NCBI RefSeq assembly: GCF_000276665.1
Contig: NW_004955447.1
Location: forward strand, 16,872,854 to 16,936,853
From: Chinchilla lanigera
Lineage: Eukaryota > Chordata > Mammalia > Rodentia > Chinchillidae
Direction of reading: 5' to 3'
Length of the DNA: 64,000 bases
Both the position numbers and the translations under genes were made by a program. The stretch's first letter is position 1. Each line of letters begins with the position of its first letter. The notes beneath the pieces are model-generated. The model worked only from the letters and a program-made list of their open reading frames with translations, did not search any database and was not told the DNA's origin. Of the stretch, positions 34,650-46,033 are shown piece by piece.

Positions 34650-34981
34650 TGCATTGACCACTTCCTGCTGATGGCACGGAGCTCTGTTAAAACACAACTT
34701 ACAGGAGGGGAGGGTTATTTTGGGTCACGGTATTAGAGGTTTTAGTCCTTGGTCTGCTGGCTCTAAGCAGAAGCATCACGCTGGATGGTGCGGCAGAGGA
34801 TAGCTACTCGCCGCAGCTGGGAGGTGGGGTGAGCAAGAAAGAGCAGAGAGGAAGGGTCAGGGGACAGAGTCCCCCAGGTCACACTCCAGACACAGCCAGA
34901 CATGAGCCGCACTGATCTCCTAGTCGTGTCCCAAGCCAACCCGCTGACAACCAAGACTGACCATCACGATCTCCAGCGTGC
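34650..34981 (-). repeat. MaLR-type LTR fragment, antisense
   Basis: GGTTATTTTGGGTCACGGTA, AGAGGTTTTAGTCCTTGGTC and GGTGCGGCAGAGGATAGCTA, then a GCAAGAAAGAGCAGAGAGG block, fit an antisense MaLR/MLT1-like LTR. It is cut by the start of the 850-bp family at 34982. Confidence 0.55.
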
Positions 34982-35827
34982 TGTAGTGGATTGATAACTG
35001 GTGGTCAACTTATAACCCCCAGCTGAACTGAGTGAGTGGTGCTGGGTGTGGGAGGCCCACCTGAGGACTGTTGCCAGAAGCATAAAGGCAGACCTAGAGA
35101 AGAAGCAGCAGGCTGTTGGGAACTGAAAAAGGCTGTTGGGAGCGGAGAGAGACTGTGGGGAGCTGGCTTTCCTCATGAACTTGGCTGTTTTCATCCTCTG
35201 AGGAGCATGGACCTTGTTGGCACTGAGAATGGCTTCGGTTAATTTAGAGGGAGCTCTGGTCCTCACTTTGAGCATCGCTTCCTGGTTCCGGAGGGGAAGA
35301 TGGTGCACTGCCGGCCTCCTGGAAGAGCTTGCTGCATTGGCTTCCCTGATGGGAACTCGGCCATCCTGATCATCAGAGGAGCTGGGGCCTCATAGTTGCC
35401 GAGGATGGCCATGGTACCTTTTGGGGGAGTTGTGGTTCTTCTGAGCATTACTTCCTGGCTCCAGTGCAGATCCCTCAGCCTGTTAGCACAGGTCCTTCAT
35501 CTACAGAATTTGTAGATTCCACCACTGACCTTTGGGCCTTCCCAGCAGATCTGTGAAACAGGCCTGCATGAGACGTTGTCATGGGCTCTGGGCTTCCAGT
35601 TGGATTCATGGGAGGCATTGTTATGAGCTCTGGGTATTCAGCTCGACTCATGTAGGACATTGTTGTGGGATTTAGGCCCTCAGCTGGATTCCTTGGTCTT
35701 AGCGTGTGGACAGATTTCCTGCACTCTTTTGTATACTGTTCTTTGGGTGACTATTATAAATAATCATATGAAGTATGTGTCCTGTATTATGTTGTTCCCC
35801 TTGCAAAACAAGCCCGAAACCAACACA
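34982..35827 (+). repeat. LTR-like dispersed repeat, copy 1
   Basis: This stretch is about 80-85 percent identical (by eye) to 47880-48764 from TGTAGTGGATTGATAACTGG to a shared ...ACA end. Internal tandem units are shared by both copies: a 22-bp GGCTGTTGGGA repeat near 35110-35165, a 176-177-bp duplication (35204 versus 35381) and about three 48-bp GTTGTNATGGGCTCTGGG-like units (35573-35690). The TG...CA ends and size suggest a solo LTR, but no TSD is clear here and no primer-binding site or polypurine tract is seen. Confidence 0.7.
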
Positions 35828-36039
35828 GAATACTGGGAGTGTGCTCCCAAGGTGCTCCCAAGGACAGGTTCCTGTGTTTGTGCTCCTTGGTACCTGCGCC
35901 TTGACTCTTACCTTTTTCCTCCTGAGTAGCTGATCACTCTCTCAGATGCCCACTCACATTTGCCTGACTTTGTTTTTATGCTTCAGTAAAGTAAAACACG
36001 GATCTCTCACTCTAGTTTGTGTTTCACTCTCCGCCCTCC

Positions 36040-36132
36040 CATTTTGGTTGTTTCTGAAATGGAGCCTCATTGTAGTCTGGCTGGTTTTGAACCCACTATG
36101 TAGCCCAAACTGGCCTTGAACTCATACCAATC
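36040..36132 (-). repeat. B1 fragment, antisense
   Basis: GAAATGGAGCCTCATTGTAG, CACTATGTAGCCCAAACTGG and CCTTGAACTCATACCAATCC fit the antisense B1. Confidence 0.65.
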
Positions 36133-36239
36133 CTTCTAAAAAGCCTAAAATTTTTGCCTAGAAATGTTATGTGATAATGTTACTTGAGTTGCTTTGGAAA
36201 ACTCAGATAATGTATATAAAGGGACTGGCACTGGTAAAC

Positions 36240-36325
36240 CCTTAGGTGGGAACTTTTTTCTTTTTTCTGCCTTCTTCTCCTCCTGCCTTCTTCTTATTTC
36301 TTCTCTTCCTCTTCTCTTCTTTTCC
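36240..36325. repeat. Polypyrimidine tract
   Basis: Continuous C/T-rich tract (TTCTTTTTTCTGCCTTCTTC, TCCTCTTCTCTTCTTTTCC), perhaps the tail of an ID fragment (TACTAGGCACTGAATCCAGG at 36330-36349). Confidence 0.6.
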
Positions 36326-36431
36326 TGTGTACTAGGCACTGAATCCAGGGTGTAATCTCTCCACTAGGAGACAACGTCTGGTAATATTTTGGTGCAGTTC
36401 TTACTGTGTATGGATCACCTGCGTTATAGGT

Positions 36432-36808
36432 TGCTATAGTTTGGATCTCGAATGTTCCCTAAAGGCCAATATGTTAAAGGACTGGCTGTCAGCTTGGCAC
36501 TGTTAGCAGGCAGAGGAACCTTTAAGGGATGGGCTTAGTGCAGAGAAATGAGGTCATTTTGGGTGCACCATTGAAGGGGACATGGAGACCCCAGCTACTT
36601 CCGGTCTCTTTTCTCACTTCCTGGCTGCCATAGAGTGACTTAATTCCATGACAGGCATCCTGCCATGCTGTGCTGTGTTGCCAGAGGCCCCCCAAAAAGG
36701 AGCCAGCCAGCCGTGGACTTAAACCTCTGAGACCAAGGCAAGATAATCCTTTTCTTCTTATAGATTGTTCACTTCAAATATTATGGTAATGGAAAGCTGA
36801 CTAGCACA
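36432..36808 (+). repeat. MaLR-type LTR (MLT1/ORR1-like), sense
   Basis: The LTR starts TGCTATAGTTTGGATCTCGA, followed by ATGTTCCCTAAAGGCC, and runs through CTTCCTGGCTGCCATAGAG and GGACTTAAACCTCTGAGACC to TGGAAAGCTGACTAGCACA. It has the full order of MaLR LTR landmarks and a TG...CA frame. No matching target duplication was found. Confidence 0.8.
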
Positions 36809-36810
36809 CA

Positions 36811-37427
36811 CTCTAAATGCCATTTTTAGTCTGTGTTCTTCATTTAAATATAGTGGGTCATATTTTAAGATGAAGACAAAATTCTATAAAAGTTTGCATA
36901 GAGCTCCATCTTGTAGGTGATGCTTTTTATTTTTTAAGCAGTTCTTTATTGCTGTACACCTGGTCTTGTTTTGTTGTTGGAATTCATCTTAAATTACCAC
37001 CCAGCGGCTCAGTGCATCATGGTGGTATCTTTTGTCATCTTCTTTGTCTCTGCTATGAGCTTTCAGGGCAGAGAAAATTCCCGGGTTGACTGAAGGTCCC
37101 TAGCTTGGTGCCCAGTGTCCAGCGCATGGTCAGCATTTTAACTGTTTGCCAGATGAATGAATTCTTACTGAGCTTAGATTACCTAGGAAACGGCAAAGCG
37201 GCTGGTGAAGAGTTTATAAAGTATAGGACAGAAAGAGGGCTGCTGGCCTCAAGGGCGTTACAGTGCTGGGTTGAGACTGAGCCTGTCACTTGCGTCAGCC
37301 CATTTGATTTCCCTTCCGTCCTATGTGGCTCAGCGCACATTTCCTCCTGAATTATGAGTCAGCGTGTCATCCGCATCCTTCTGGTGACGAAGACCACAAG
37401 ACCATAGCAACCCTCATTACTTGGTTG
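36811..37427. other. Unassigned sequence
   Basis: No gene or repeat was recognised. Confidence 0.35.
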
Positions 37428-37495
37428 AAGCGTTTTGCTTGTCTGTTTGGAGACAGGGCCTCGCTATGCAGACCTGCAGGCTGGCCTGGGAGAAG
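37428..37495 (-). repeat. B1 fragment, antisense
   Basis: TTTGGAGACAGGGCCTCGCT then ATGCAGACCTGCAGGCTGGC fits the antisense B1 5' half. Confidence 0.55.
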
Positions 37496-37811
37496 CGCTT
37501 TGGAAGTGGTGATGTGAGGCCGTTGTGGGAGGGGCCCTGAGTTCGGAGCAGGAAGCCTGACTCGCTCGCTGCTCCTCCGCTCCGTACCGTGACCTTGGGT
37601 GATTCACACGCAGCCCCACGCCCTGGTCCTCCTCTCCACCACGCGGTAACAGTGACATGTTTACACACCTCTGGGGGGAGCAGGTGGCTTCAAGGTGTGA
37701 ACAGAGCCAGGGGGGCGGCAAGAGTGGGGTAGGACACACTCTCAAATTGTCTTAAAGTTAGATTTTAAATTGACAAGTAATAATTATGTATATTTAGGAG
37801 GCATAATGTGA

Positions 37812-37992
37812 TATTTTTTTGCCAGTACCAAGAATTGGACCCAGTCATCCCACTGAGTGATATCCCAGCCTTTGTAAAAATTTGAGATAGGAGTTCACTA
37901 AATCACTAAATTGCTGGTCTTGAATTTGTGATCTTCCTGCCTCGGCTTCCCAGAGTGCTGGGATTACAGGTGTGTGGCTCCATGTCTGACTC
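37812..37992 (-). repeat. B1-ID dimer SINE, antisense
   Basis: The antisense ID half (GCCAGTACCAAGAATTGGAC, CCACTGAGTGATATCCCAGC) is followed by the antisense B1 half (GATAGGAGTTCACTAAATCA, CTTGAATTTGTGATCTTCCT, CAGAGTGCTGGGATTACAGG). Confidence 0.85.
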
Positions 37993-38066
37993 AATTGATA
38001 TTTTGCTCTCTGTGCACATTAGAGAAAGATTCACTTAAGCTAATTACCATTACCTTACCAACTTGT

Positions 38067-38068
<2 letters not shown>

Positions 38069-38103
<35 letters not shown>
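38069..38103. repeat. (GT)n microsatellite
   Basis: About 17 uninterrupted GT dinucleotides. Confidence 0.95.
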
Positions 38104-38104
<1 letters not shown>

Positions 38105-38740
38105 TGAGAATGTTAAAAATATATTCCTCCAGTAATTTTGAAGCATTCAGTACATTATCACCGACTGTGATTGCCACGTGGTACAATGGGTCACTAAGTC
38201 TTCCTTCAGCCCGAGACTCTGCACCTTTGTCAGCCTCTGCCCACTCACTGAACTCGGTTCTTAATGACTGTACACACGTGTGTCCATAAACTGCCGATGA
38301 GCCTAACAGCATCGCCCGCCCTCCGCATGTGTGTTAGAAGTAACGCTTGCTAACGTATCGTAACTGTAGCCTTCTTTCGTCCATTCTTCTCCATTTTGAG
38401 GGTGCTGGCAACTTTAACAAAGGATGAGGCCTGCGCCCCGGCCCTGCCTGGGGGGAGCCTTGAACGCCCGAGTAGCCGTAGACTATAAACCAAGCTCAAA
38501 AAGCTGGAAGCAGGGTGAGGGAGGGAAGAATAGTGTCGTTCTCTGTGGGAAATGAGGGGCGACGGTGGAGAAGGAGTCGGAGAAAGGACAGGAGCGTTCT
38601 GGGCACAGAGCCCATGTTATCTACCTGAGGCTGCTCCAGCTGGAAGCAAGAGCTGGTGATGGGACAGCCACAGAGAAAGCTTCATTCTAAATGTGGCTCT
38701 GCTTTCCCCAGAGGGATGAGCCCTTGCCAGTCTTTAGGGC
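38104..38740. other. Unassigned sequence
   Basis: No gene or repeat was recognised. Confidence 0.35.
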
Positions 38741-38747
38741 AAACAGA

Positions 38748-38938
38748 ATTTAGAGTTCACATTTTGGTTCAGGATTACCCAGGGCAGTGAGGTCATCCTG
38801 GAAGTCATCCTGGAAGTCAGGAACCATCAAGTCCGTGGAGGGTAGCAGCAATGTCTGCAGTGGGCCCAGGGTCGGGACATTGCTGCCCAAAACCCGCTTG
38901 ACGTCCTCAGTTATGGCAAGGGACAGTGTGTTCCTCAA
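38748..38938 (-). other. Coding-like block on minus strand, unidentified
   Basis: A minus frame from about 38938 to the stop at about 38748 reads LSLAITEDVKRVLGSNVPTL and then DFQDDFQDDLTALGNPEPK. Its composition is protein-like, with a duplicated FQDD unit caused by a 15-bp DNA tandem (CATCCTGGAAGTCAT). An in-frame stop lies just upstream. It may be part of an exon or a processed pseudogene, or may be chance. No family was recognised. Confidence 0.25.
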
Positions 38939-39039
38939 AACTCACAGAGCGGCCAGTTTCAGGTTCAGTCGTGCGATCAGAAAGGAAGTTACCTCACAAC
39001 TTTATAAAGCCAAAATGAGTGCTTCACAGTCATACTGTG

Positions 39040-39620
39040 TTTTATTATTTTTTCTTTAAAAGTATATACAAGTTAGCAATGTACTGGGGTAGGCGTACAC
39101 ATTCAAAGAAATGATCTGGCTCTGTAACAGACAACAGTCCAAACTGCCTAGACTTTCATGTTATCATCACAAAACCATGACATACAATATCTCAAGTGGC
39201 ACTTCATGAAATTATAAATATCAATTCCATATAAGTGAACTTGTATTCACATATTTAAATGAACAATAAATTAAAAATAATTAAAATGTTGTCCTAACAT
39301 GCAAGCTGCCAGTTATTTATCAAGAACGAGATAAGGAGGGTGTCCAGTGGGCGGGACATGCTTTCTGATTGGAGGAAGGAGTACCATGAGCGGATCGTCT
39401 CAGGTGCCCAAGCTATGCTGTTCGTCAAGCCCATACCAGTGCCAGTGAGCTGTTAAGATCCTCTGCCCACCTTGTGTGGCAGCAGCTTCTCCAGCAGGCG
39501 GGCATGTTCAGTCAGGCTGGGGAAGATGTTTCTATCTAGATTCTTAACCTCGTGTTTCAGAGTCTGAATCAGGGCTTGGGACCCAGAGTATGTCTCTCCA
39601 GCTTTGTCACTCACCTTACT
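39040..39620 (-). other. Possible 3' end of a retrocopy or gene, minus strand
   Basis: Reading the minus strand from 39620, a frame reads SGSQALIQTLKHEVKNLDRN, then IFPSLTEHARLLEKLLPHK, until a stop near 39450. Below that, an AT-rich UTR-like stretch contains an AATAAA motif at about 39046-39041 on the minus strand. This looks like the end of a transcript. The protein was not recognised and the frame has no visible start. Confidence 0.3.
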
Positions 39621-39624
39621 ATTC

Positions 39625-40384
39625 TATAACTTGCTCTATACGTACTGCCGTAGATGTGGACGTGCAGAATACTGGACGTGATTCTCGACAGCAAACTGTC
39701 CCAGTTATACTCAGGTTGGAAGCGTCCCTTGTGTTCTGTCATCATCGGAAGCTTTGCATTGTTTTCTGTGGGCCTTATTGTTGTCAACACAATCGTCATC
39801 ATTTTTACACACCTCCTTTCTTAATCCAGCGATCTCCTTGAGAACAAATGTGATCTGTTCTCTGACTTGTTGGCTTACTTGGAGCGTATCAGATCTGAAC
39901 TAGAAAGTCCAAGGAGGGGAAGGCAGTAGCCCTCACCAGGAGCAGCCCCAAGAGGGCACGTTCATTCCTAGGTGATGAAGATATCAAAGGAGGGCCATGT
40001 GGGATCCTCCAGAGCTTGTGTCTGTGGCTCACTCTTGCTGTGCATGTGGGTCTGAATCTAAAGATAGCATGGTTTGGGGCTCGGAATCACCCCTTGTCCT
40101 GCAATTCCTGAGGCTTCTTCATCGGGTCAAGCTTGGGCGGACGCCCTTCTCCTATGGGAGGCAGGGAGGTCCCTGGCCTGGAGACCGGGAGGTGCCATGG
40201 GTCTGCCATGCTGTGTCTTTTCACTGGCTCCAGGTGAGGGTCCCACCCTTCTGCATGCGGGGAATGACCTTTCCTCTCACACTCCAAGTTTTCTGGAAAG
40301 TCCTGATTTTGAGGCCTCTACACTGGCAGCTCTCTAAGGACATGGAATTACACTGGGGCTTTACATCCTGATTTTTTCTGCTTG
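39625..40384. other. Unassigned sequence
   Basis: No gene or repeat was recognised. Overlapping frames of 60-124 codons on both strands around 39997-40371 lack family motifs. Confidence 0.35.
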
Positions 40385-40562
40385 TGGGTTTTTTTCTTTA
40401 GTCTTGGAGACTGAACCTAGGTCTCCCTTCTCAGTTCTTTCTTATTTTGAGACAGGGTCTCACGCAGCTGCTAAGTTGCCCGGGCTGGGCTAGAACTTGC
40501 CATCGTCTTGCCTCAGCCTCCCAGAGTGCTGAGATTACAAGCAGGCACCCCCAGGCCTGGTT
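40385..40562 (-). repeat. B1-ID dimer SINE, antisense
   Basis: GGAGACTGAACCTAGGTCTC (antisense ID B-box region) is followed by TTTTGAGACAGGGTCTCACG, TTGCCCGGGCTGGGCTAGAA and CTCAGCCTCCCAGAGTGCTG (antisense B1). Confidence 0.85.
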
Positions 40563-41956
40563 TGCTTCTGGGGATTTGGGAGCGATGACTGTTCTCCTTT
40601 TTCTGATGGGGACAAAGGCCAGCCCATCTGAGCCCCCTTTCTCAGGAGCTAGCTCTGTCCTTTATCATCTAACTCCAGGGTGCCAGGGCCTCAAACCTGT
40701 ACCGGATGAGCAGGGCCTGGAGCCATGGTATTTTTGCAGAATACTCAGCATTAAGGTACAGCTATATTTTGAATTAGAGATGTTTTCTGTGGTGGTAAAA
40801 AGGATCTTTATAAATGCAAGTTTTTACTTACAAAACAATGTATAGCATGGCCTTCATAACATGTGCATACATATACATCAGCAGGCCGAACCTGCTGACC
40901 CGCTCTTCTCAGGTCATCCCGACCTCCCACCAGCCAGTGCTGTGTGCTCAGCTGGCCCCAGGCCACCACCATGGCTCACTCTCCCCTGGGAGCCCTTCCT
41001 TCTGGTGGCTTCTAGGTGCCACGCTCCCTTGATCTTCTCACTTTGCTGGATGCCCCAGGCCAGGCAGGAAGAGAGTCCAGTTCCAGAGCGGCAAAGGGAG
41101 ACAGGAACCTGGGAAGCAGCTGCCCCCTTTCCCAGGAGCAGCAGCCTTGTCTTCCCTGTCCCTCGTGCTCCACTTCTCAGGGCTTGATGTGTGGAATGGA
41201 GAAGGTCCAAGCAACTCTTCTCCACCTCTGAGGGCCCTTTGTAGGCAGAATGGCTACAGGTGGGGCTGATTTCTGTCTCCATTTCCTTCTCAGACCCTCA
41301 GATTTGTCATTTGTAAAATGCCCTCACTATGTATGGAGGGATTACATGCTACCAGACAGTGGTTTTATTCTGGGAGGATTTTGTCCCCTGGGAGACATCA
41401 ATAACGTCTGGAGGAGATTTCAGTGTTCCAGCATGAGTGGGGGAGAGGGAGAGACTGCCACCGGCATCTAGTGAGGAGAGGCCAGGAGTTCTGCGTCCTA
41501 TGGGGTATAGGACAGAGGTCAGAGATGTCGCCTCATGTCCTACAGGGTACCGGACAGCCCCTCACAGCAAAGAATTATCTTATCCAAAGTGTGAGCAGCT
41601 ATGGAGCTGAGAATCCCTGCTGTAACATATGAAAAGTGCTTGTTGCAGTGCAGAAGAAATGCTGTTCTGTTGCTATTATTCCTATGTGCAGCTGCCCCTG
41701 TCAGACCAATGAATGTGCCTTCTATTACTTTTAGGGATGAAAATCTATTTGAGCCTGTTGATCTGAGGCACAAGGGTGCACTAAAAAGCCCAAATGCTGA
41801 GGAAGACGGTGCATGTCCACTGAGCAAGACAGCTAGGTGAAACAAGACGGAAACAAACTGACCACACACCTCACCCGAACGCTAAGGGAACATCGCTGAC
41901 ATGCTTCTTACGTGCTGCCATTAATCCTCCTTACAGATAAGATGTTTTATGCCCTG
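40563..41956. other. Unassigned sequence
   Basis: No gene or repeat was recognised. Frames on both strands between 40861 and 41282 and between 41540 and 41869 overlap and have no recognisable domain. Confidence 0.35.
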
Positions 41957-42043
41957 AATTTTTTGGGGGGCAGGGGTGGGTATTGAACCCAGGACCATGC
42001 CCATCCTGTGCAAGTGTCAGCACTGAGCTACACACCCAGCCTA
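41957..42043 (-). repeat. ID-like SINE, antisense
   Basis: GGGTGGGTATTGAACCCAGG then GCAAGTGTCAGCACTGAGCT and ACACACCCAGCC are the antisense B-box and A-box of a tRNA-derived SINE. Confidence 0.8.
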
Positions 42044-42409
42044 TCCAGATCAGTTGACCCCAACATCCATGGTGTGTCCCCGAGACTGCCAGCCTTGGTG
42101 AAACGCCTTCCCCCATGGCATCTGCCATCACTGCCCCTCTCCTGCCCCGCCACTCCTCCATCAGGCTGAGCTCAGGCCTGCTTTGCCATGTTCTGCAATT
42201 AGACCAAATACTGTACATTCAAGCAAAAAGCTCAACATCATGGAAAAGAAATTCATAATTTTAAATTTTTGTAGAAGTCCAAAGTTGATCTAAGCATATA
42301 TACTCATATATATTCTAAACTCAGGTCAGAGTGACTTCCAACTTTGGTGTCCATCCAAATCAATGAACGTGAAGATTAAATCAAAACTAAATGTGATTAT
42401 AACTTGAAG

Positions 42410-42832
42410 TGCTGTGGCTGGGCTTCACAGTGTCTCCCAAGGGCTCACGGGAAAGCTTGGTGGCCAGCTAACGGGCTTTTGACGAGTGATTGGGCCAGGA
42501 GGCTCAAACCTCGCCAAGTGGATTCATCCATTGATGAGCTCATTAGCTGCATGGGCTCATCTGGAGCTGGCCTGGCAGGAAGAAGCAGGGCCCTGGGATA
42601 TGGCTTTAGAAAGTGTACTTGTCTGCTGGAGCGTTCTTGCTGACCCTTTTACTCTCTGCTTCCTGGTGGCCTTGACTTCCTTCCATGAAGCTCTGCCTCA
42701 CCACAGGCTCAGGAGCAATGGAGTTGGAGACCAGGAACTGAAACCTCTGAATATGAGCCACAGTGAATTTTCTCTTCTTTAAGATGACTTTCTCAGGCAT
42801 CTTATTATAGCGACAGAAATCTGTCCAGCACA
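42410..42832 (+). repeat. MaLR-type LTR (ORR1/MLT1-like), sense
   Basis: The start TGCTGTGGCTGGGCTTCACA, then GTCTCCCAAGGGCTCACGGG, GTGATTGGGCCAGGAGGCTC and GTGGATTCATCCATTGATGA, and the end GAAACCTCTGAATATGAGCC, CTTTAAGATGACTTTCTCAG and GACAGAAATCTGTCCAGCAC follow the MaLR LTR order. No target duplication was found. Confidence 0.8.
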
Positions 42833-43974
42833 GATTAGGCAAACTGGCAATTCCTTGCTTTGTGAAATCAGAGTCAAAACATGATTCTGGGAGTCTAACA
42901 CCTGCTCACCTTCCTGCCTACCTTTCCCAAACAGGGTCTCTCTGTCTGCCCCTCCATCCCTCTCTCCCTCTCTCTCAGGATTTCTCACAATATTTCATTT
43001 TCCCTGTGTTCACTCACTTATCTCATCCTCTTCTCTCCTGTTTGCAGCAGGTTAGCATCTGAGTGGACAGGAAGTGGTTTCAGCTATTCCACTAGGACAG
43101 AGACCACTGGTTGTATAGTGTAGCAACAGTTTCACAGGCAGGAAACCCACAATTCTGAAGTGAGGTAGTGTTTTCCCCCAAAGGTCTTTTCGGGAACTGA
43201 GTGGCTCAGGGGTGAGCTGCAGGGCAGTGCGTGAGAGGCCAGGCACTCAGCATCTTCTTGAAGGGAGGACGGGTCATCTAGGAATGACATCTGGATGGGG
43301 AAAGACCACTTTGAAACTGAACATTCAATGACAGTGCTCATTTATACATTGATGGTGCTCGAGAGATGGTCTGAGTGAGAGCCCATGAGGGCTTTTGTCT
43401 TTCAAGCTTTTGGAAGGGGACATGGGGAATTTGTGACAGTGTGAGGAAGTTTAGATTGGGGGTGGGCCTGCTGAGAATGTGGGATGATCAGTTCTTGTTT
43501 TGGGATCCGTTTAAATTTCTCTCTCCTATGTAACCTTAGGGCATGAAGTCCCTGGAGAAAGACAGAGATCTGTGATGTCTTCTTTGGAGATGAAGAGGGC
43601 TGGATGACGGTGATAAACTTTGTATGAGCCAGTCATCCAAGCTGTGCTGTCCTGGTCATGGGGTGGGGCCTCCCAGCATAGGTGGTGCTGGGCAGGAGAC
43701 ATGTGCAGGCTCCTCTCTGTCCCCGGGCAAACCCTCGCCATGGCAGGGTGACAGCATAGAAAGCTGATGCCCTATCACAGGGACCCTCTGCTCGCCTGTC
43801 CCCAGCACACCAGCCTCCATTGTGCTGGGGCTGCCCACGTGTCTACCCCTCGGTGACTGGGTAGACTCAAAGGTCTGAGCTCAAAGGCCCCTGCTGGGAG
43901 TCCTCAGGCTCTTCCCCCACCACCCGCCACCTGTTGGCCGCTTACTTTTGCATGGAAAGCAGCAGAAGGTGGTG
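42833..43974. other. Unassigned sequence
   Basis: No gene or repeat was recognised. A CTCTCCCTCTCTCTC run lies at 42962-42976. Confidence 0.35.
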
Positions 43975-44130
43975 CCTATGAGCCTGGACTCGAGGGTCAG
44001 ACTGACTTCTCTGCCAGTGGTGCCATGACTATGGGCAGGCCACTCAATTGCACTGGACTTCACTTTCTCACTGGGGCCAGGTACAAGATGAGCAAATACT
44101 CACTAAATACTTGCTGCGTGAATCCTTATC
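43975..44130 (-). repeat. MIR SINE, antisense
   Basis: CCTGGACTCGAGGGTCAGAC, GACTATGGGCAGGCCACTCA, and CACTTTCTCACTGGGG, then ACTCACTAAATACTTGCTGC, are antisense MIR segments in order. Confidence 0.65.
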
Positions 44131-44198
44131 TCTTAGAATTATCATGAGAACTACATAAAATAATATGAAACAGCACCTCAGTGGTGCTATTATATAAT

Positions 44199-44568
44199 TG
44201 TTATGGTTTGTATCTGGATGTCCCCCCAAAACCTCATGCAGTCATGGGGTGGGCTTCTAGATTTTTGATTGATCCATAGTCCAATGCTGGGATTATGGGT
44301 GTGAGTGCTACACCTGCCCTGGGGCGGATAGTTTGCATATGTAAGGGAGAGAAAGAGGCTGCTTGCCACTGCTCCTCCATTTTGCTCTTGTTGCTTTTGC
44401 TGTTTTCCACTGCCATGAGCTGTTGCCCTCTGCCATGTGCCACTCTGCCTGGGAGCCAGCTGAGTATGGACTGAAACCTCCACAAACTGTGAGCTGAATA
44501 AACCTTTCCCTCTTTAATTTGGGCATTGGGTATTTTGTCCCAGCAATGAGAGAAAAGTAACCAAGACA
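44199..44568 (+). repeat. 5' LTR of the MaLR-type element
   Basis: The LTR begins TGTTATGGTTTGTATCTGGA and ends ACCAAGACA. A polyadenylation-type AATAAA follows GTGAGCTG at 44498-44503. The sequence is repeated as the 3' LTR. Confidence 0.9.
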
Positions 44569-44573
44569 GAATT

Positions 44574-44590
44574 TGGTACCAGGAGTGGGG
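44574..44590 (+). promoter_or_regulatory. Primer-binding site, tRNA-Leu type
   Basis: TGGTACCAGGAGTGGGG lies five bases after the 5' LTR. It is complementary to the 3' end of a tRNA-Leu whose acceptor arm ends CCCCACTCCTGGTACCA (tRNA-Leu UAA, from general knowledge). A leucine primer fits the ERVL class. Confidence 0.75.
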
Positions 44591-44591
44591 T

Positions 44592-46023
44592 CTTTGCTGT
44601 GACTATACCTGACCATGTGGTTCAAGAGCCTTTGGAAATGGCTTGTGTGAAGTGTTTGGAAAGGTTCAGAGATGTCGCCTGAAAGAGTAGAGCTGGAACA
44701 CCTTCAGCTGTTCTCTATGGGAGATTCTGGTCAGAGCTTTGAAGATCAGAAGGTTGATAGAAATCCTGCTGATAAAAAGTGGGTTTGGGAGGTTTCCACT
44801 GGGAAGAAAGACTGCATTGGTTGTTGGACTACAGACAATGTATGTTATGGCTTGGCAGAAAGTTTGTTTGCATTTTGCTTGTGTCCAGAGACTTTGCCTG
44901 AGACTGAGATTAAGGGCAGTGGACTAATTAATCTGGCAAAAGAAATTTCAAGGCAAGTTGAATGTTGAGGTAGTGGCATGGCTGTTGTTGGGGGCTTTTA
45001 ACCAGATTTATGTTTCAAATCAAGAGCAAAGAGCCTAGCAGGATGATTTAAAATGTGAGTTTGGCCAGAAGGAAGCTCCAATAAAGCTGTGGACTGCAAA
45101 GATAGAGCTGAAGAGATCTCCATAGCTGAGAAGGAACAAGAGAATCAAAAAGATGACCTGAGGGCATCACAAGAAGCAGCAAATCTCCACTCTTTGCAGC
45201 CTCAAAACTGCAAAGGTAAAAGACTTTGCTTTGTGAAGCTGCAGAGCACCATGTTCCAGAATGGCAGCAGCATAGAGTATTTGCTCCTCAGAACTGGATT
45301 CAGAGTGCCCAGTGATCCAGGCACTCAACCCCTATGGCCAAGAGAGAGGAAAGCTTGGCTACTGCTCCAGGTGACAGCAGACCTTGGCATCATCCCTGTG
45401 ACACTGGTTTAGATGCATGCAGAATGCAAGAGTTGTGGGGCTAAGAAGACTTCCACAAAGATTTCAGAAGGCCTGTTAGGCCAAGCAGTGTGCCCCTGAG
45501 GGGATAGTGTGTGAAGCTGTGAATGTGAAGTGAAAAATGCAGTGAAGACCTCAGAAGTTTGGAAAAGCCAGGAATATGGATTGTCTGAGGAAAGCGATAA
45601 GTCTGGAGCAAAGTGGGCCCAAGAGAGAAGCCGTGGGAGCTGTAACCACCAAAAGTGCCATAGGGGTGGGGTCATACAAGCCCTTTGGAGCTCACAATGT
45701 GCCACAGATTGCTTCAGATGCTGGACATGGAACTACAGGACAAATGTTAGCCCTGATGGATTTTGGGCTTGCTCTGGTCTCAATGTTCTGTATCACCCTG
45801 CTTGTACTTTTTGGAATTGTGATGTTTATTTTGTGCCATTGAATATTGGAAGTGTTTAACTTTTTATTTGTACAGGGGCTGGCAACTAAGAGTTTTCCTT
45901 ACATCTCAGGAGACTTGGTACTTGGACTTTTCAGCAATGCTGAAACTGTTATGACATTGGCAACTCTTGCAAATGGACTAAATGCCTTTGCATAAAGAAT
46001 TGTGCATGAGAATTTGGGCGACC
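44592..46023 (+). pseudogene. Internal region of the MaLR-type element, coding relics only
   Basis: Open frames of 98, 107 and 109 codons occur (44672-44968, 45089-45412 and 45530-45859), but none shows a capsid, protease, polymerase or integrase motif that I can name. MaLR elements are known to carry only degenerate gag-like internal sequence. No intact protein is predicted. Confidence 0.5.
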
Positions 46024-46033
46024 AGGGGTGGAA

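Noticed and set aside
38069..38103. A CRISPR-like or spaced repeat array
   Set aside because: It is a simple (GT)n microsatellite. No spaced direct repeats of CRISPR type exist anywhere in the window, and the DNA is mammalian.
41601..41840. 79-codon frame starting with a hydrophobic, signal-peptide-like run
   Set aside because: The hydrophobic start is followed by no recognisable domain, a minus frame overlaps it, and no splice context is visible. It may be chance.
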